A stretch of DNA of 52,464 nt. Source: an uncultured Shimia sp. (lineage in GTDB: Bacteria; Pseudomonadota; Alphaproteobacteria; Rhodobacterales; Rhodobacteraceae). The DNA lies in the NCBI RefSeq assembly GCF_947498095.1, contig NZ_CANMJE010000017.1, positions 1 to 52,464 of the forward strand, in the 5' to 3' direction. Under the pieces are notes generated by a model. It did not search any database, was not told the DNA's origin, and saw nothing but the letters and a program-made list of their open reading frames with translations. Positions within the stretch are counted from its first letter, which is position 1; each line of letters starts with the position of its first letter. Positions 17,241 to 25,388 of the stretch are shown piece by piece. The position numbers and the translations under genes were made by a program.

Positions 17241-18527
17241 ATGGAACAGAAAACTTTCGCTTTTTTCCCAGAGGCCGCTTTTGGCCCGGCACTGAATTCG
17301 GTTGGCATTGCCCAAGCGGTAGAACGTATGGGTCACAAGGCAGTGTTCCTATCGGATCCGGGCTTTGTCGATGTTTACAAAGGGTATGGTTTTGAAGCAC
17401 ACCCCGTAAACCTGTCGGAACCGATGCCAGCCGAGCAAATGGCCAAGTTCTGGGAAGATTTCATCAATGGCCACATCCCCAACTTTCGCAAGGCCCCGAT
17501 CGACCAGATCGACAACTATGTAAAGGAATGCTGGGAAGCGATCGTAGACAGTGCGAAATGGGCGCAAAAGGACCTGCCGCAAATTCTAGCCGACATCAAA
17601 CCAGACGTAATTTCTGTCGACAACGTGATCCTGTTCCCGGCGATCAAACAGCATGGTGTGCCCTGGGTCCGGATCATTTCATGCTCGGAGAATGAAATCG
17701 AGGACGATGCGATCCCACCGCATTTGTCGGGCATGTCCGAGAATGACACCGAAGGCCACGCTGCGTTCCGTGCGAAGTTCAACGAGGTGATCAAGCCGAT
17801 CCACGATGATTTCAACGCCTTTCTGGCTGAGTGCAACGAAGACCCTTACCCGATTCCTCAGTTCTTTGAGGCCTCGCCGCATATGAACCTGCTGCTATAC
17901 CCTGAGCAGGCGAAATACGATCGTCCAGTGCCTCTTGATCCGGCCAAGTTTCAGTATCTCGAGGGCTGTGTGCGTCAGGATGATCCATATGAGGTCCCGA
18001 CCTTCAAGAAGAACAACGACGGGCCGCTGCTGTATGTGTCTTTCGGATCTCTTGGGGCAGGGGACACTGATCTTCTCAAACGCTTGATCGACCTGATCGG
18101 GAACAGTCGCTATCGGGCGTTGGTCAATGTGGGGGACTACAAGGACGAGTATTCCGATGTTCCTGATAACGTGATTCTCGACAGCTGGTTCCCTCAGCCT
18201 TCGGTGATCCCGCAGATGGATGCCGTTATCCACCACGGTGGCAACAACTCGTTCACTGAATGCCTGTACTTCGGCAAGCCCGCGATCATCATGTCCTATG
18301 TCTGGGACGGCCACGACAACGCGATGCGCGTACAGGAAACCGGTCATGGCTTCCGTTCAGACCGTTATGATTGGTCCGAAGAAGAAATGATCGAAAAGAT
18401 CGAAGCCTGCCTGAACGATGAAGCCATGGCCACAAAACTGGCGGCCACATCGGCTCACATGCAGTCGCAAAACGGCCAGGAGAAAGCCGCCAAACTTCTG
18501 GTTCAACTGGCGGAGAACAACGCGTGA
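17241..18527 (+). CDS. family-1 glycosyltransferase (UGT/MGT type), copy B
   Basis: 428 residues from ATG 17241, which has CAGGAG upstream. GT-B fold: N-terminal FPEAAFGPALNSVGIAQAV, donor half YVSFGSLGAGDTDLLKRL, DSWFPQPSV, and PSPG-like HHGGNNSFTECLYFG with DGHDNAMRV. It transfers a sugar from an NDP-sugar to a small acceptor. Directly follows the importer ATPase by 54 bp and overlaps the first cupin by four bases, so it belongs to the importer operon. A uridylyltransferase and a sugar kinase further down could supply its donor (inference). Paralogue of copy A. Confidence 0.86.
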   Translation: MEQKTFAFFPEAAFGPALNSVGIAQAVERMGHKAVFLSDPGFVDVYKGYGFEAHPVNLSEPMPAEQMAKFWEDFINGHIPNFRKAPIDQIDNYVKECWEAIVDSAKWAQKDLPQILADIKPDVISVDNVILFPAIKQHGVPWVRIISCSENEIEDDAIPPHLSGMSENDTEGHAAFRAKFNEVIKPIHDDFNAFLAECNEDPYPIPQFFEASPHMNLLLYPEQAKYDRPVPLDPAKFQYLEGCVRQDDPYEVPTFKKNNDGPLLYVSFGSLGAGDTDLLKRLIDLIGNSRYRALVNVGDYKDEYSDVPDNVILDSWFPQPSVIPQMDAVIHHGGNNSFTECLYFGKPAIIMSYVWDGHDNAMRVQETGHGFRSDRYDWSEEEMIEKIEACLNDEAMATKLAATSAHMQSQNGQEKAAKLLVQLAENNA

Positions 18528-18886
18528 CCAATCTGAACTCATCGGCGCCCCATATTCATGGGGCGACCACCTATGACGATCTTGCCGACTGGGGGCCTCA
18601 GCCCGACATGATTGATGGGCAATCGCATTCCACGGGGCGGCTTTTGCACAAGGGGCCGAACAATTCGCCCGAGACCGGCGTTTGGGTCTGTACCCGCGGC
18701 ACCTGGCGTATTTCGGTGCCGCGTGACGAGTTTTGCCACTTTGTCGAGGGGCGCGTGATCTATCGCCGTGACGGCACGGACGAGGTGATCGAGGCCACTG
18801 CCGGAACCTGCGTTCTGTTTCCCGCCGGATGGGAAGGCACCGCCGAAATCACCGAGACACTTCGCAATATCTACATGCTTGTTTGA
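18524..18886 (+). CDS. cupin-domain protein 1 (DUF861/ureidoglycine-aminohydrolase-like)
   Basis: 120 residues, single small beta-barrel. The pattern GVWVCTRGTWRISVPRDEF, CHFVEGRVIY and then LFPAGWEGTAEI matches the Cupin_3 (DUF861) family that includes EutQ-like proteins and (S)-ureidoglycine aminohydrolase domains. GTG start overlaps the glycosyltransferase stop (GTGA). It may be an isomerase, hydrolase or metabolite-binding protein; metal ligands are incomplete compared with metal cupins. Confidence 0.82.
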   Translation: MTNLNSSAPHIHGATTYDDLADWGPQPDMIDGQSHSTGRLLHKGPNNSPETGVWVCTRGTWRISVPRDEFCHFVEGRVIYRRDGTDEVIEATAGTCVLFPAGWEGTAEITETLRNIYMLV

Positions 18887-18901
18887 ACTGGAACTGGGAC
18901 T

Positions 18902-19246
18902 ATGAAAGCACCCGTAATGCGCAAACCGCTCGAAGTCACCGATACGGTGGACTGGGGCTTAATCCCGACCATGATCGAGGGCGAAAGCCGCACCTCGGGT
19001 CAGGTTCTTCATAAAGGCCCAAACGGCGAAAGTGAGTGCGGTCTTTGGATTTGCACGCCTGGAAAATGGGAATGTCACGTCACCAAGGACGAGTTTTGTC
19101 ACTTTCTTGAGGGGCGCTGCACTTATGTTCACGAAAGCGGTGACGTGATTGAAGTGACTCCCGATACAGCGGCCTTTTTTCCACAAGATTGGAAGGGTAT
19201 CTGCACCGTCCATGAAACGGTCAAAAAGGTCTATATGATCCGATGA
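18902..19246 (+). CDS. cupin-domain protein 2 (DUF861-like)
   Basis: 114 residues, clearly related to the preceding gene: both share GQ-like start, LHKGPN, a CTPGKW/CTRGTW stretch, DEFCHFLEGR and FFPQDWKG. The two are likely a tandem duplication that diverged, possibly forming a heterodimer. It overlaps the next gene by four bases (ATGA). Confidence 0.82.
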   Translation: MKAPVMRKPLEVTDTVDWGLIPTMIEGESRTSGQVLHKGPNGESECGLWICTPGKWECHVTKDEFCHFLEGRCTYVHESGDVIEVTPDTAAFFPQDWKGICTVHETVKKVYMIR

Positions 19247-20313
19247 ACCCCTCTTTGCCCCAAAACGCGTCCATGAATGCAAGGTGCCTTTCAGCACCGG
19301 CCAGAACCTTTATGTCCCGTCACGGGCTCGAGCGTTCTGTGTTGAAACAATTCGAAGCGGACGCCTCTCCGCGCCGGTATTATCGCGTTCAGGGCGAAGG
19401 AATTCTGCTGATGGAGGATCGACAGGATCAGGTGGGATTTGCAGCCTATCTTCGCCTGTCGCACCATCTGAATGTGCTGGGCTTGTCTGCACCACGTGTG
19501 TTTGGTGCAGATCCGTCGCATGGGCTGGCTCTTGTCGAGGATTTTGGTGATAGCACCTATGCAGCTTGTCTGGCTTCGGGCCATGACGAAGCCGCTCTTT
19601 ATAAGCTGGCTGTTGAGGGTTTGTTGCATCTGCATCGCGACCCGAAGGGCCGCGAAGTGGATCAACCAAAGTATGATATGTCGGTGTATCTGGACGAACT
19701 CAGAATATTTACCGACTGGTTCGTCCCCGCGATTGCGCCGGAAATCGACAAACAGACCTTCACCCAAAGCTTTCTAGCCCTCTGGCGGGATGCTCTCACT
19801 CCTGTCGCCAATAGCTTCGACACACTGGTTCTGCGGGATTTCCACGTCGACAATCTGATGCTTTTGGAGGATCGAACAGGCGTTGCCCGATGCGGCTTGC
19901 TGGATTTTCAGGACGGTATTCTGGGGCCCTGCGAATACGATCTGGTGTCATTGCTGCAAGATGCAAGGCGGGATCTGGGTGCGGGTCTCGAAGGGCAGCT
20001 TCTGGACTATTACGTGGAAAATGCGCCCTCTCATATCGGTGCGGAAAATGACATTCGACACCGTTATGCCCTGCTGGGCGCACAGCGTCACGCGCGCATT
20101 CTTGGCGTGTTTGTGCGCCTGTTCCAACGGGACGCCAAGCCGCGCTATCTGAAATTCATCCCGCGTGTGCTGGCCCAGTTCCAGACTGCGCTTGTGGATG
20201 CCGACCTGACCGCGATCACATCTTTTCTTGATGCCGAGTTACCCGGTTGGGCTGACAAGGCGTTGATGCTCGACCGTGACCTTACAACCCTTCAAGGAGA
20301 GCCAGATGTCTGA
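19243..20313 (+). CDS. AmgK-like aminoglycoside phosphotransferase-fold sugar kinase
   Basis: 356 residues, APH/choline-kinase fold. N-terminal part has ASPRRYYRVQ and GILLMEDRQD; the catalytic loop is VLRDFHVDNLM (about residues 197-207) with the Brenner-type HxDxxxxN variant, and GLLDFQDG supplies the metal-binding aspartate. Its overall plan matches AmgK, which phosphorylates MurNAc/GlcNAc at C1. A GlmU-N-like uridylyltransferase lies two genes further, recreating the AmgK/MurU pairing. Overlaps the cupin before it by four and the ALDH after it by eight bases. Confidence 0.72.
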   Translation: MNPSLPQNASMNARCLSAPARTFMSRHGLERSVLKQFEADASPRRYYRVQGEGILLMEDRQDQVGFAAYLRLSHHLNVLGLSAPRVFGADPSHGLALVEDFGDSTYAACLASGHDEAALYKLAVEGLLHLHRDPKGREVDQPKYDMSVYLDELRIFTDWFVPAIAPEIDKQTFTQSFLALWRDALTPVANSFDTLVLRDFHVDNLMLLEDRTGVARCGLLDFQDGILGPCEYDLVSLLQDARRDLGAGLEGQLLDYYVENAPSHIGAENDIRHRYALLGAQRHARILGVFVRLFQRDAKPRYLKFIPRVLAQFQTALVDADLTAITSFLDAELPGWADKALMLDRDLTTLQGEPDV

Positions 20314-21811
20314 TGTTCTCGCGCCCTGCTACTATCTTGCCCCCGACTATCACCCCACCGAGGGCTCTGAGCAAATGGCGGTTGATCCAGCCACGCTCGA
20401 AAACATCGGACCCGTTGGTGCCCCTTCCGAGGCGCAGCTGGATCGCATTCTGGAGCGGGTGAACGCCGCCCAGAAAACATGGGCCAAAATGGACTGCAAA
20501 ACGCGGGCTGGATTGCTGCACGGCATCGCGGACGCGATGGAGCGGGCAGACATGACCGATATTGCGATCACCATGACGCGCGAGATCGGGAAGCCCTACC
20601 CTGAAGCTATCGGTGAAATTGCCAATATCGCGCCGGTGTTTCGGTATTTCGCGGAAATGGCCCGCGATGATGCGGGGAAAATCGCGGGAACGATGCAGCC
20701 CGGATCGTTCCAGTACCAGACCTATGCGCCCTATGGCGTGTCGGTCCATATTGTACCCTATAACTTTCCGTTAATCCTTGGGTGCTGGACCATCGCGGCA
20801 TCCCTGGCGGCGGGGAATGGCATTGTGCTCAAGGCGGCACCTGCCGGATCACTTTGCACTCTGGCTTTTATGAAATTCTTCGACGGTTTGCCCGCAGACC
20901 TGGTGGCTTGTGTGGCAGGCGGCCCGGAAGTGGGAAAACACCTGGTTTCCTGCGATAAAACCCATGCCATTGCCTTTACCGGCTCAGCTGAAGTCGGCCG
21001 TCTGGTGGCAATCGAGGCCGCGAGCCGGATGAAGCCATTTGTCATCGAAGGTGGCGGCAACGATCCAATGATCGTGACCAGCAATGCTGATATCGCCGTG
21101 GCTGCGGCGGGTGCTGTGACAGCGGTTTATTTGCAATCCGGCCAGGTTTGCACCTCGACCGAGCGGATTTATGTCGATGATGCAGTGCACGATGAATTCG
21201 TCGCGGCCTTTATTGAACGCACGCGCCAGTTGCGTGTCGGCAATGGTCTGGGCGTGGCCGAGATTGGCCCGCTCGTGTCAGAAGCGGCCCGCGCCAAAGT
21301 TCTGGACTGGATTGATCGCGCCAAGTCCAAAGATGCCACCATCGCGCTGGGGGGCGGTATTCCCGCTGCGCATCCAACGGGCTGGTTTCTGGAACCAACA
21401 GTTGTCACCGACGTGACCCCCGATATGGGAATCCTGAACGAAGAGATCTTCGGCCCAGTGGTGTCGATTGTCCGCACGTCCTCGTTTGAAGAGGCCCTGA
21501 CCCTGGCCAATGACTCGGTCTATGGGCTAGGCGCGTGCATCTTCACCAATGATCTGGCCGAGGCCCATGAAGCGGTTGACCGGCTCGAAGCGGGCATGGT
21601 CTGGGTCAACAATCCTTTGGTCGACAATGATGCGCTGCCCTTTGGTGGCATAAAAAGTTCGGGCATGGGGCGTGCTTTGGGGCGCACGGGATTGGAAGCC
21701 TTTCGTCAGCCCAAAATGGTCATCCTTGATCCCGTCGCGAAAGAAGCTGACTGGTGGTATCCTTATCCAGACGATTGGTTTCTGAATGCTGGCGGCCGCA
21801 AGCACGTCTGA
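20306..21811 (+). CDS. NAD(P)-dependent aldehyde dehydrogenase
   Basis: 501 residues from ATG 20306 (AAGGAGAG upstream). ALDH landmarks are present: PYNFPLILGCWTIAASLAAGN (~140-160), FTGSAEVGRLVA, the glutamate in EGGGNDPMIV (~252) and the catalytic cysteine in QSGQVCTSTERIYV (~285). EEIFGPVVSI follows near 380. It turns an aldehyde into an acid. Next to the PuuB-like oxidase two genes down, it probably oxidises the aldehyde that enzyme releases, as PuuC does. Succinate-semialdehyde-type enzymes are close relatives. Confidence 0.9.
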   Translation: MSDVLAPCYYLAPDYHPTEGSEQMAVDPATLENIGPVGAPSEAQLDRILERVNAAQKTWAKMDCKTRAGLLHGIADAMERADMTDIAITMTREIGKPYPEAIGEIANIAPVFRYFAEMARDDAGKIAGTMQPGSFQYQTYAPYGVSVHIVPYNFPLILGCWTIAASLAAGNGIVLKAAPAGSLCTLAFMKFFDGLPADLVACVAGGPEVGKHLVSCDKTHAIAFTGSAEVGRLVAIEAASRMKPFVIEGGGNDPMIVTSNADIAVAAAGAVTAVYLQSGQVCTSTERIYVDDAVHDEFVAAFIERTRQLRVGNGLGVAEIGPLVSEAARAKVLDWIDRAKSKDATIALGGGIPAAHPTGWFLEPTVVTDVTPDMGILNEEIFGPVVSIVRTSSFEEALTLANDSVYGLGACIFTNDLAEAHEAVDRLEAGMVWVNNPLVDNDALPFGGIKSSGMGRALGRTGLEAFRQPKMVILDPVAKEADWWYPYPDDWFLNAGGRKHV

Positions 21812-21835
21812 TTGGCTAGCTCAGGAAATACTTTC

Positions 21836-22018
21836 ATGAAAACAGAATCTTATACTGATGGCACATTCTGTGCCCCGGCACAGGGCGGCGCGTTCGCAGC
21901 CATTGATCCTGCTACCGAGCGCACGATCGTACTGAAACCATCCGAAATGTGTTCGATGATCCGTTTCGACCACCAAAATGACTGGGGCTGGTATCTGAAC
22001 AAGGAAATTGGGCTATGA
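21836..22018 (+). CDS. 60-residue protein, probably an internally deleted ALDH relic
   Basis: Residues 5-29 (SYTDGTFCAPAQGG then IDPATERT) look like an aldehyde-dehydrogenase N-terminus, and they are followed at once by VLKPSE, which in real ALDHs occurs ~130 residues later. The remaining 24 residues (RFDHQNDWGWYLNKEIGL) match nothing I know. It seems the middle and end of a second ALDH were deleted. Yet the frame is intact, has AGGAAA upstream and overlaps the next start by four bases (ATGA), so it may persist as a coupling leader or a small protein. Confidence 0.5.
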   Translation: MKTESYTDGTFCAPAQGGAFAAIDPATERTIVLKPSEMCSMIRFDHQNDWGWYLNKEIGL

Positions 22019-22761
22019 CTGTGGGAAACAAGGTTGCTGCTGTTGTCCTGGCCGCGGGCAAGGGCACACGGATGGGATCCGAAAAGCACAAGGTTCTTCA
22101 CGAACTGCAGGGCAAACCGCTTCTGGGGCATGTGCTGGACACACTCGCCTTGCTCGAGGTCACCGAGACTGTTGTGGTCGTCGGAGCCGGGCGCGAACAA
22201 ATCACCACGGCGTTTCCTGATCTCACAACGACAATTCAGGAACAGCAACTGGGCACCGGCCACGCCGTACTCATGGCGGCCGATATGCTCGACGGCTTTG
22301 AGGGAGTGGTTCTGGTGCTCTACGGTGATGTTCCGCTGGTCTCGCATCAGACGATGCAAGCCTTGACCCGCAAAGTGGACGCGGACACCGCGCTGGCTGT
22401 ACTGGGGTTCACCCCAGATGATCCGCGTGCCTATGGGCGGCTGGTCACTGATGCGGCCGGCACGCTCGAGCGGATTGTGGAATTTGCCGATGCGGACGAG
22501 ACCGAGCAGGCCATCGGGTTCTGCAACTCGGGCATCATGGCGATACGTGCAGATGCGATGTTCAACCTTTTGCCACGGATCACTAACGACAACGCGAAGG
22601 GCGAATATTATCTGACGGATATCGTCGCGCTGGCCCGCGACGCCGGGCTGCGGGTCGCCACCGCTCAGGCTGATGAGTGGGAGGTGACTGGCGTTAATTC
22701 GCAGTTCGAACTTGCGGCTTTGGAGAAACTCCTCAAGGCCCGAGAGTATCAGGAAGCCTGA
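22015..22761 (+). CDS. GlmU-N-like UDP-N-acetylhexosamine uridylyltransferase domain protein
   Basis: 248 residues. The nucleotidyltransferase signature VLAAGKGTRMGSEKHKVLHE (~10-29) is that of GlmU, with YGDVPLV (metal-binding Asp ~105), AYGRLV, CNSGIMA, GEYYLTDIVALA and VTGVNS. The left-handed-helix acetyltransferase half of GlmU is absent, so it should only convert a sugar-1-phosphate plus UTP to a UDP-sugar. It fits downstream of the AmgK-like kinase. MurU and RmlA-type enzymes are alternatives, but the motif spacing favours GlmU-N. Confidence 0.82.
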   Translation: MTVGNKVAAVVLAAGKGTRMGSEKHKVLHELQGKPLLGHVLDTLALLEVTETVVVVGAGREQITTAFPDLTTTIQEQQLGTGHAVLMAADMLDGFEGVVLVLYGDVPLVSHQTMQALTRKVDADTALAVLGFTPDDPRAYGRLVTDAAGTLERIVEFADADETEQAIGFCNSGIMAIRADAMFNLLPRITNDNAKGEYYLTDIVALARDAGLRVATAQADEWEVTGVNSQFELAALEKLLKAREYQEA

Positions 22762-22763
22762 CC

Positions 22764-24155
22764 ATGCCCGAGCTATCACACCGATTTGAACAGACCCGGT
22801 TTTCGCCTTTCTGGGCTGAAACCGTTGCCGATAAACCTGTTTTGCCAGTCCTGTCGGAAAGCATCGACTGTGATCTGGCGATCATCGGAGCGGGGTTCAC
22901 AGGGCTATGGTCGGCATTAAAGGCACGGGAACGCCATCCTGATGCCCGCATTGTTGTGCTCGAGGCGCGTCACCTTGCCGATGCCGCCAGCGGGCGCAAT
23001 GGCGGGTTCTGTGCCCCGTCAATTTCGCATGGCGTGGGCAATGCACTCAACCGCTGGCCCGATGAGGCGGAGAAACTGGTGCGTCTGGGTCGTGAAAACC
23101 TCGACGCAATGGAAGCAGACATTGCGACCTATGGTATTGATGCCGAGTTCGAGCGCACCGGCAAGCTAAACGTCGCCCGTACAGCATGGGAAGCCGATGG
23201 TCTTGGCGTGATGCAGTCAGGGTATGCGAATTTCGGGATTGAGACTGCCATCCTGACACCGAGCGAACTGGCATCGCATCTCGAAAGCCCGCGTTATCCG
23301 ACAGGGTTGTTTGAGGCCAATTATGCCTATGTGAATCCGGCTAAGTTGGTTCATGGTCTGGCGCAGGCCTGCCTGTCACGGGGCGTGGCCATCTTTCAAG
23401 ACAGCAGGGTCACCGGTTTGCAGGACATGGGTGAGATCCTTTCCCTTGCCACCGACGGCGGCGAAGTCCTGGCGAGACAGGTGGTCATGGCCACCAATGC
23501 CGACGTGCCGCTGCTAAGTCATCTGCGCCGCGCGATTATTCCGGTCTATGACTATACCATCATGTCAGAGCCACTTACCGATACGCAACTACAAGAAATC
23601 GGCTGGCAGGGGCGCCACGGCATCGCGGATTCCGGCAACCAGTTTCACTATTCCCGCAAAACTGCCGACAACCGTATACTCTGGGGGGGCTATGACGCCA
23701 TATATCACTATGGTTCGCGCCGCGATCCGGACTTGCTGCACCGAAATGAAACCTATGCCGGGCTTGAAGCAACTTTCCTCGACACGTTTCCGAGTCTGAA
23801 GGATGTGCGTTTCAGCCACGCGTGGGGAGGTATCATCGATACTTCTGCACGGCTGACCTTTTTCACTGGTACCGCCTATGGCGGACGGTTGACTTATGCG
23901 ATGGGGTTCACGGGGCAAGGGGTGACGGCCTCGCGATTTGCAGCCCTTTCCATGCTGGACCACTTGAAGGACCTTCGCACTGAACGCACCGAATTGAGAA
24001 TGACACAAAGCCAACCAGTTGCGTTCCCGCCGGAACCATTGCGCAGCTTGGGAATTCGTTGGGCCCAGGCCGATTTGGCGCGCGAAGATCGCACGGGCCA
24101 TCGGTCTCTGATGCTGTGCGCGATGGACAAGATCGGGATCGGCTTCGGGTCCTGA
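22764..24155 (+). CDS. FAD-dependent amine oxidase (gamma-glutamylputrescine-oxidase type)
   Basis: 463 residues, DAO/glycine-oxidase superfamily. The FAD-binding GAGFTGLWSA (~38-47) is followed by the acidic VVLEA and by SGRNGGFCAPSISHG, the typical PuuB/OrdL-type stretch. The C-terminal FAD contact is MGFTGQGVTASRFA. It should oxidise a C-N bond with oxygen to release aldehyde and amine. No PuuA ligase or PuuD hydrolase is present in the window. Two bases separate it from the uridylyltransferase stop. Confidence 0.86.
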   Translation: MPELSHRFEQTRFSPFWAETVADKPVLPVLSESIDCDLAIIGAGFTGLWSALKARERHPDARIVVLEARHLADAASGRNGGFCAPSISHGVGNALNRWPDEAEKLVRLGRENLDAMEADIATYGIDAEFERTGKLNVARTAWEADGLGVMQSGYANFGIETAILTPSELASHLESPRYPTGLFEANYAYVNPAKLVHGLAQACLSRGVAIFQDSRVTGLQDMGEILSLATDGGEVLARQVVMATNADVPLLSHLRRAIIPVYDYTIMSEPLTDTQLQEIGWQGRHGIADSGNQFHYSRKTADNRILWGGYDAIYHYGSRRDPDLLHRNETYAGLEATFLDTFPSLKDVRFSHAWGGIIDTSARLTFFTGTAYGGRLTYAMGFTGQGVTASRFAALSMLDHLKDLRTERTELRMTQSQPVAFPPEPLRSLGIRWAQADLAREDRTGHRSLMLCAMDKIGIGFGS

Positions 24156-24191
24156 CCTCTTTTTTCACCATTCAACAGACAGGAGGTCCCA

Positions 24192-24551
24192 ATGACAGCG
24201 TATCCCAAACATGTCATCGCCTTTGACGATGCTGCCACGACCCCGACCGAGACGCAGATTGACGACCCCGCTGCAGTCGACACGCCCTATACCAGCAAAA
24301 GCTGGCGGCATTTCACCAATCCTACCAAAGGCGCTATCGCCGGAGTTTGGGAGGCCGAGTCACATCTGGAACGCTGCCAATGCGATTATGATGAGCTGTG
24401 CCACATTCTGGAAGGTCGCGTTCGGTTAACCGATGCCGATGGCGTCTGCCAGGAATTCGGCCCCGGCGACAGCTTTGTCATCGCCGCTGGGTTTTCCGGA
24501 ACCTGGGAAAACCTGACACCGGTGCGGAAGGTCTTTTTTGTCCTGTCCTGA
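24192..24551 (+). CDS. cupin-domain protein 3 (DUF861-like)
   Basis: 119 residues; GVWEAESHLERCQCDYDELC, HILEGRVRLTDADG, FGPGDSFVIAAGFSG. Same Cupin_3 family as the two cupins before, but with a more divergent N-terminus. The ATG has CAGGAGGT upstream, an excellent ribosome site. Last gene of the cassette; IS copy 3 starts 19 bp after its stop, so any further downstream gene has been separated. Confidence 0.82.
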   Translation: MTAYPKHVIAFDDAATTPTETQIDDPAAVDTPYTSKSWRHFTNPTKGAIAGVWEAESHLERCQCDYDELCHILEGRVRLTDADGVCQEFGPGDSFVIAAGFSGTWENLTPVRKVFFVLS

Positions 24552-24570
24552 ACCGGCGTTGCCATGGGCA

Positions 24571-25388
24571 GGCGATGTCAGAAGAAACTCGGTTGTGAAG
24601 GGCAGGGCGGCGATTTAGCTTCTGTTCATGACAAAACGCTCTCCTTTTCGCTACTTCAAAACCAGCCCAGAAATCATCCGTCTTGCAGTGATGATGTATG
24701 TCAGGTTTCCTCTTTCCCTCAGGAATGTAGAGGACCTTCTGCACGAACGAGGCATCGAAGTGAGTCACGAAACTATCCGTTTTTGGTGGAACAGATTTGG
24801 CCCACTGTTCGCGTCAGAGATCCGCAGAAAACGGATTTGCCGGATGCGATGTTACTCGAACTGGCCTTGGCACCTCGAAGAGGTTTTTGTGAAGATCAAC
24901 GGCGAACGACACTACCTTTGGCGTGCGGTGGATCACGAAGGTGAGGTGCTAGAAAGCTTCGTCACTAAGCGCCGGGATCGCACTGCGGCCCTTAAATTTA
25001 TGAAGAAAACGATGAAGCGATATGGACAACCGGAAGTCATCGTGACCGACAAATTGCGTTCATATGGTGCTGCGATGAAGGTTATTGGCAACGCCTGGAA
25101 GCAAGAATCCGGGCGCTGGAAAAACAATCGCGCAGAGAACTCTCACCTCCCTTTTCGAAGGCGAGAGCGAGCCATGCACCGCCTTCGCTGTATGCGAAGT
25201 TTGCAGAAATTTGTTTCCTTTCATGCTTCCGTTTCCAACCATTTCAAAAAGGAGCGTAGCCTGTCCCAAAGAGATCATTTCAAGATGAACCGCACCGCTG
25301 CTCTTGCCGAGTGGCGCGGTCTTTGCGCGACTTAAAGGGCACCGATGCTGGCCTAGTAGAGACGAGTTCGAATTCGTCTGACAGCACA
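24571..25388 (+). mobile_element. IS6-family insertion sequence, copy 3
   Basis: 818 bp; left end GGCGATGTCAGA, right end (other strand) TGTGCTGTCAGA. Flanking 8-mers CATGGGCA and GTCGCTTG do not match each other nor those of copy 2. It closes the glycosyltransferase/oxidase cassette on the right, in direct orientation to copy 2. Confidence 0.88.
24628..25335 (+). CDS. IS6-family transposase, copy 3 (first catalytic Asp replaced)
   Basis: 235 residues, full length with ATG. The first catalytic aspartate is replaced: WHLEEVFVKI has Glu at position 84 where copies 1, 2, 6 and 7 have Asp. The second Asp (IVTDKLR) and the Glu (NRAENS) are intact. D-to-E changes in DDE enzymes usually abolish activity, so this full-length copy is probably catalytically dead. 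Confidence 0.88.
   Translation: MTKRSPFRYFKTSPEIIRLAVMMYVRFPLSLRNVEDLLHERGIEVSHETIRFWWNRFGPLFASEIRRKRICRMRCYSNWPWHLEEVFVKINGERHYLWRAVDHEGEVLESFVTKRRDRTAALKFMKKTMKRYGQPEVIVTDKLRSYGAAMKVIGNAWKQESGRWKNNRAENSHLPFRRRERAMHRLRCMRSLQKFVSFHASVSNHFKKERSLSQRDHFKMNRTAALAEWRGLCAT

Noticed and set aside
22015..22761. MurU or RmlA assignment of the nucleotidyltransferase
   Set aside because: The LAAGKGTRM...KVLHELQGKP pattern and EYYLTDI segment fit GlmU-N better; the sugar remains unproven.
21850..22779. 309-codon open frame on the minus strand
   Set aside because: Opposite the GlmU-N-like gene, which has clear motifs; the minus frame has none.
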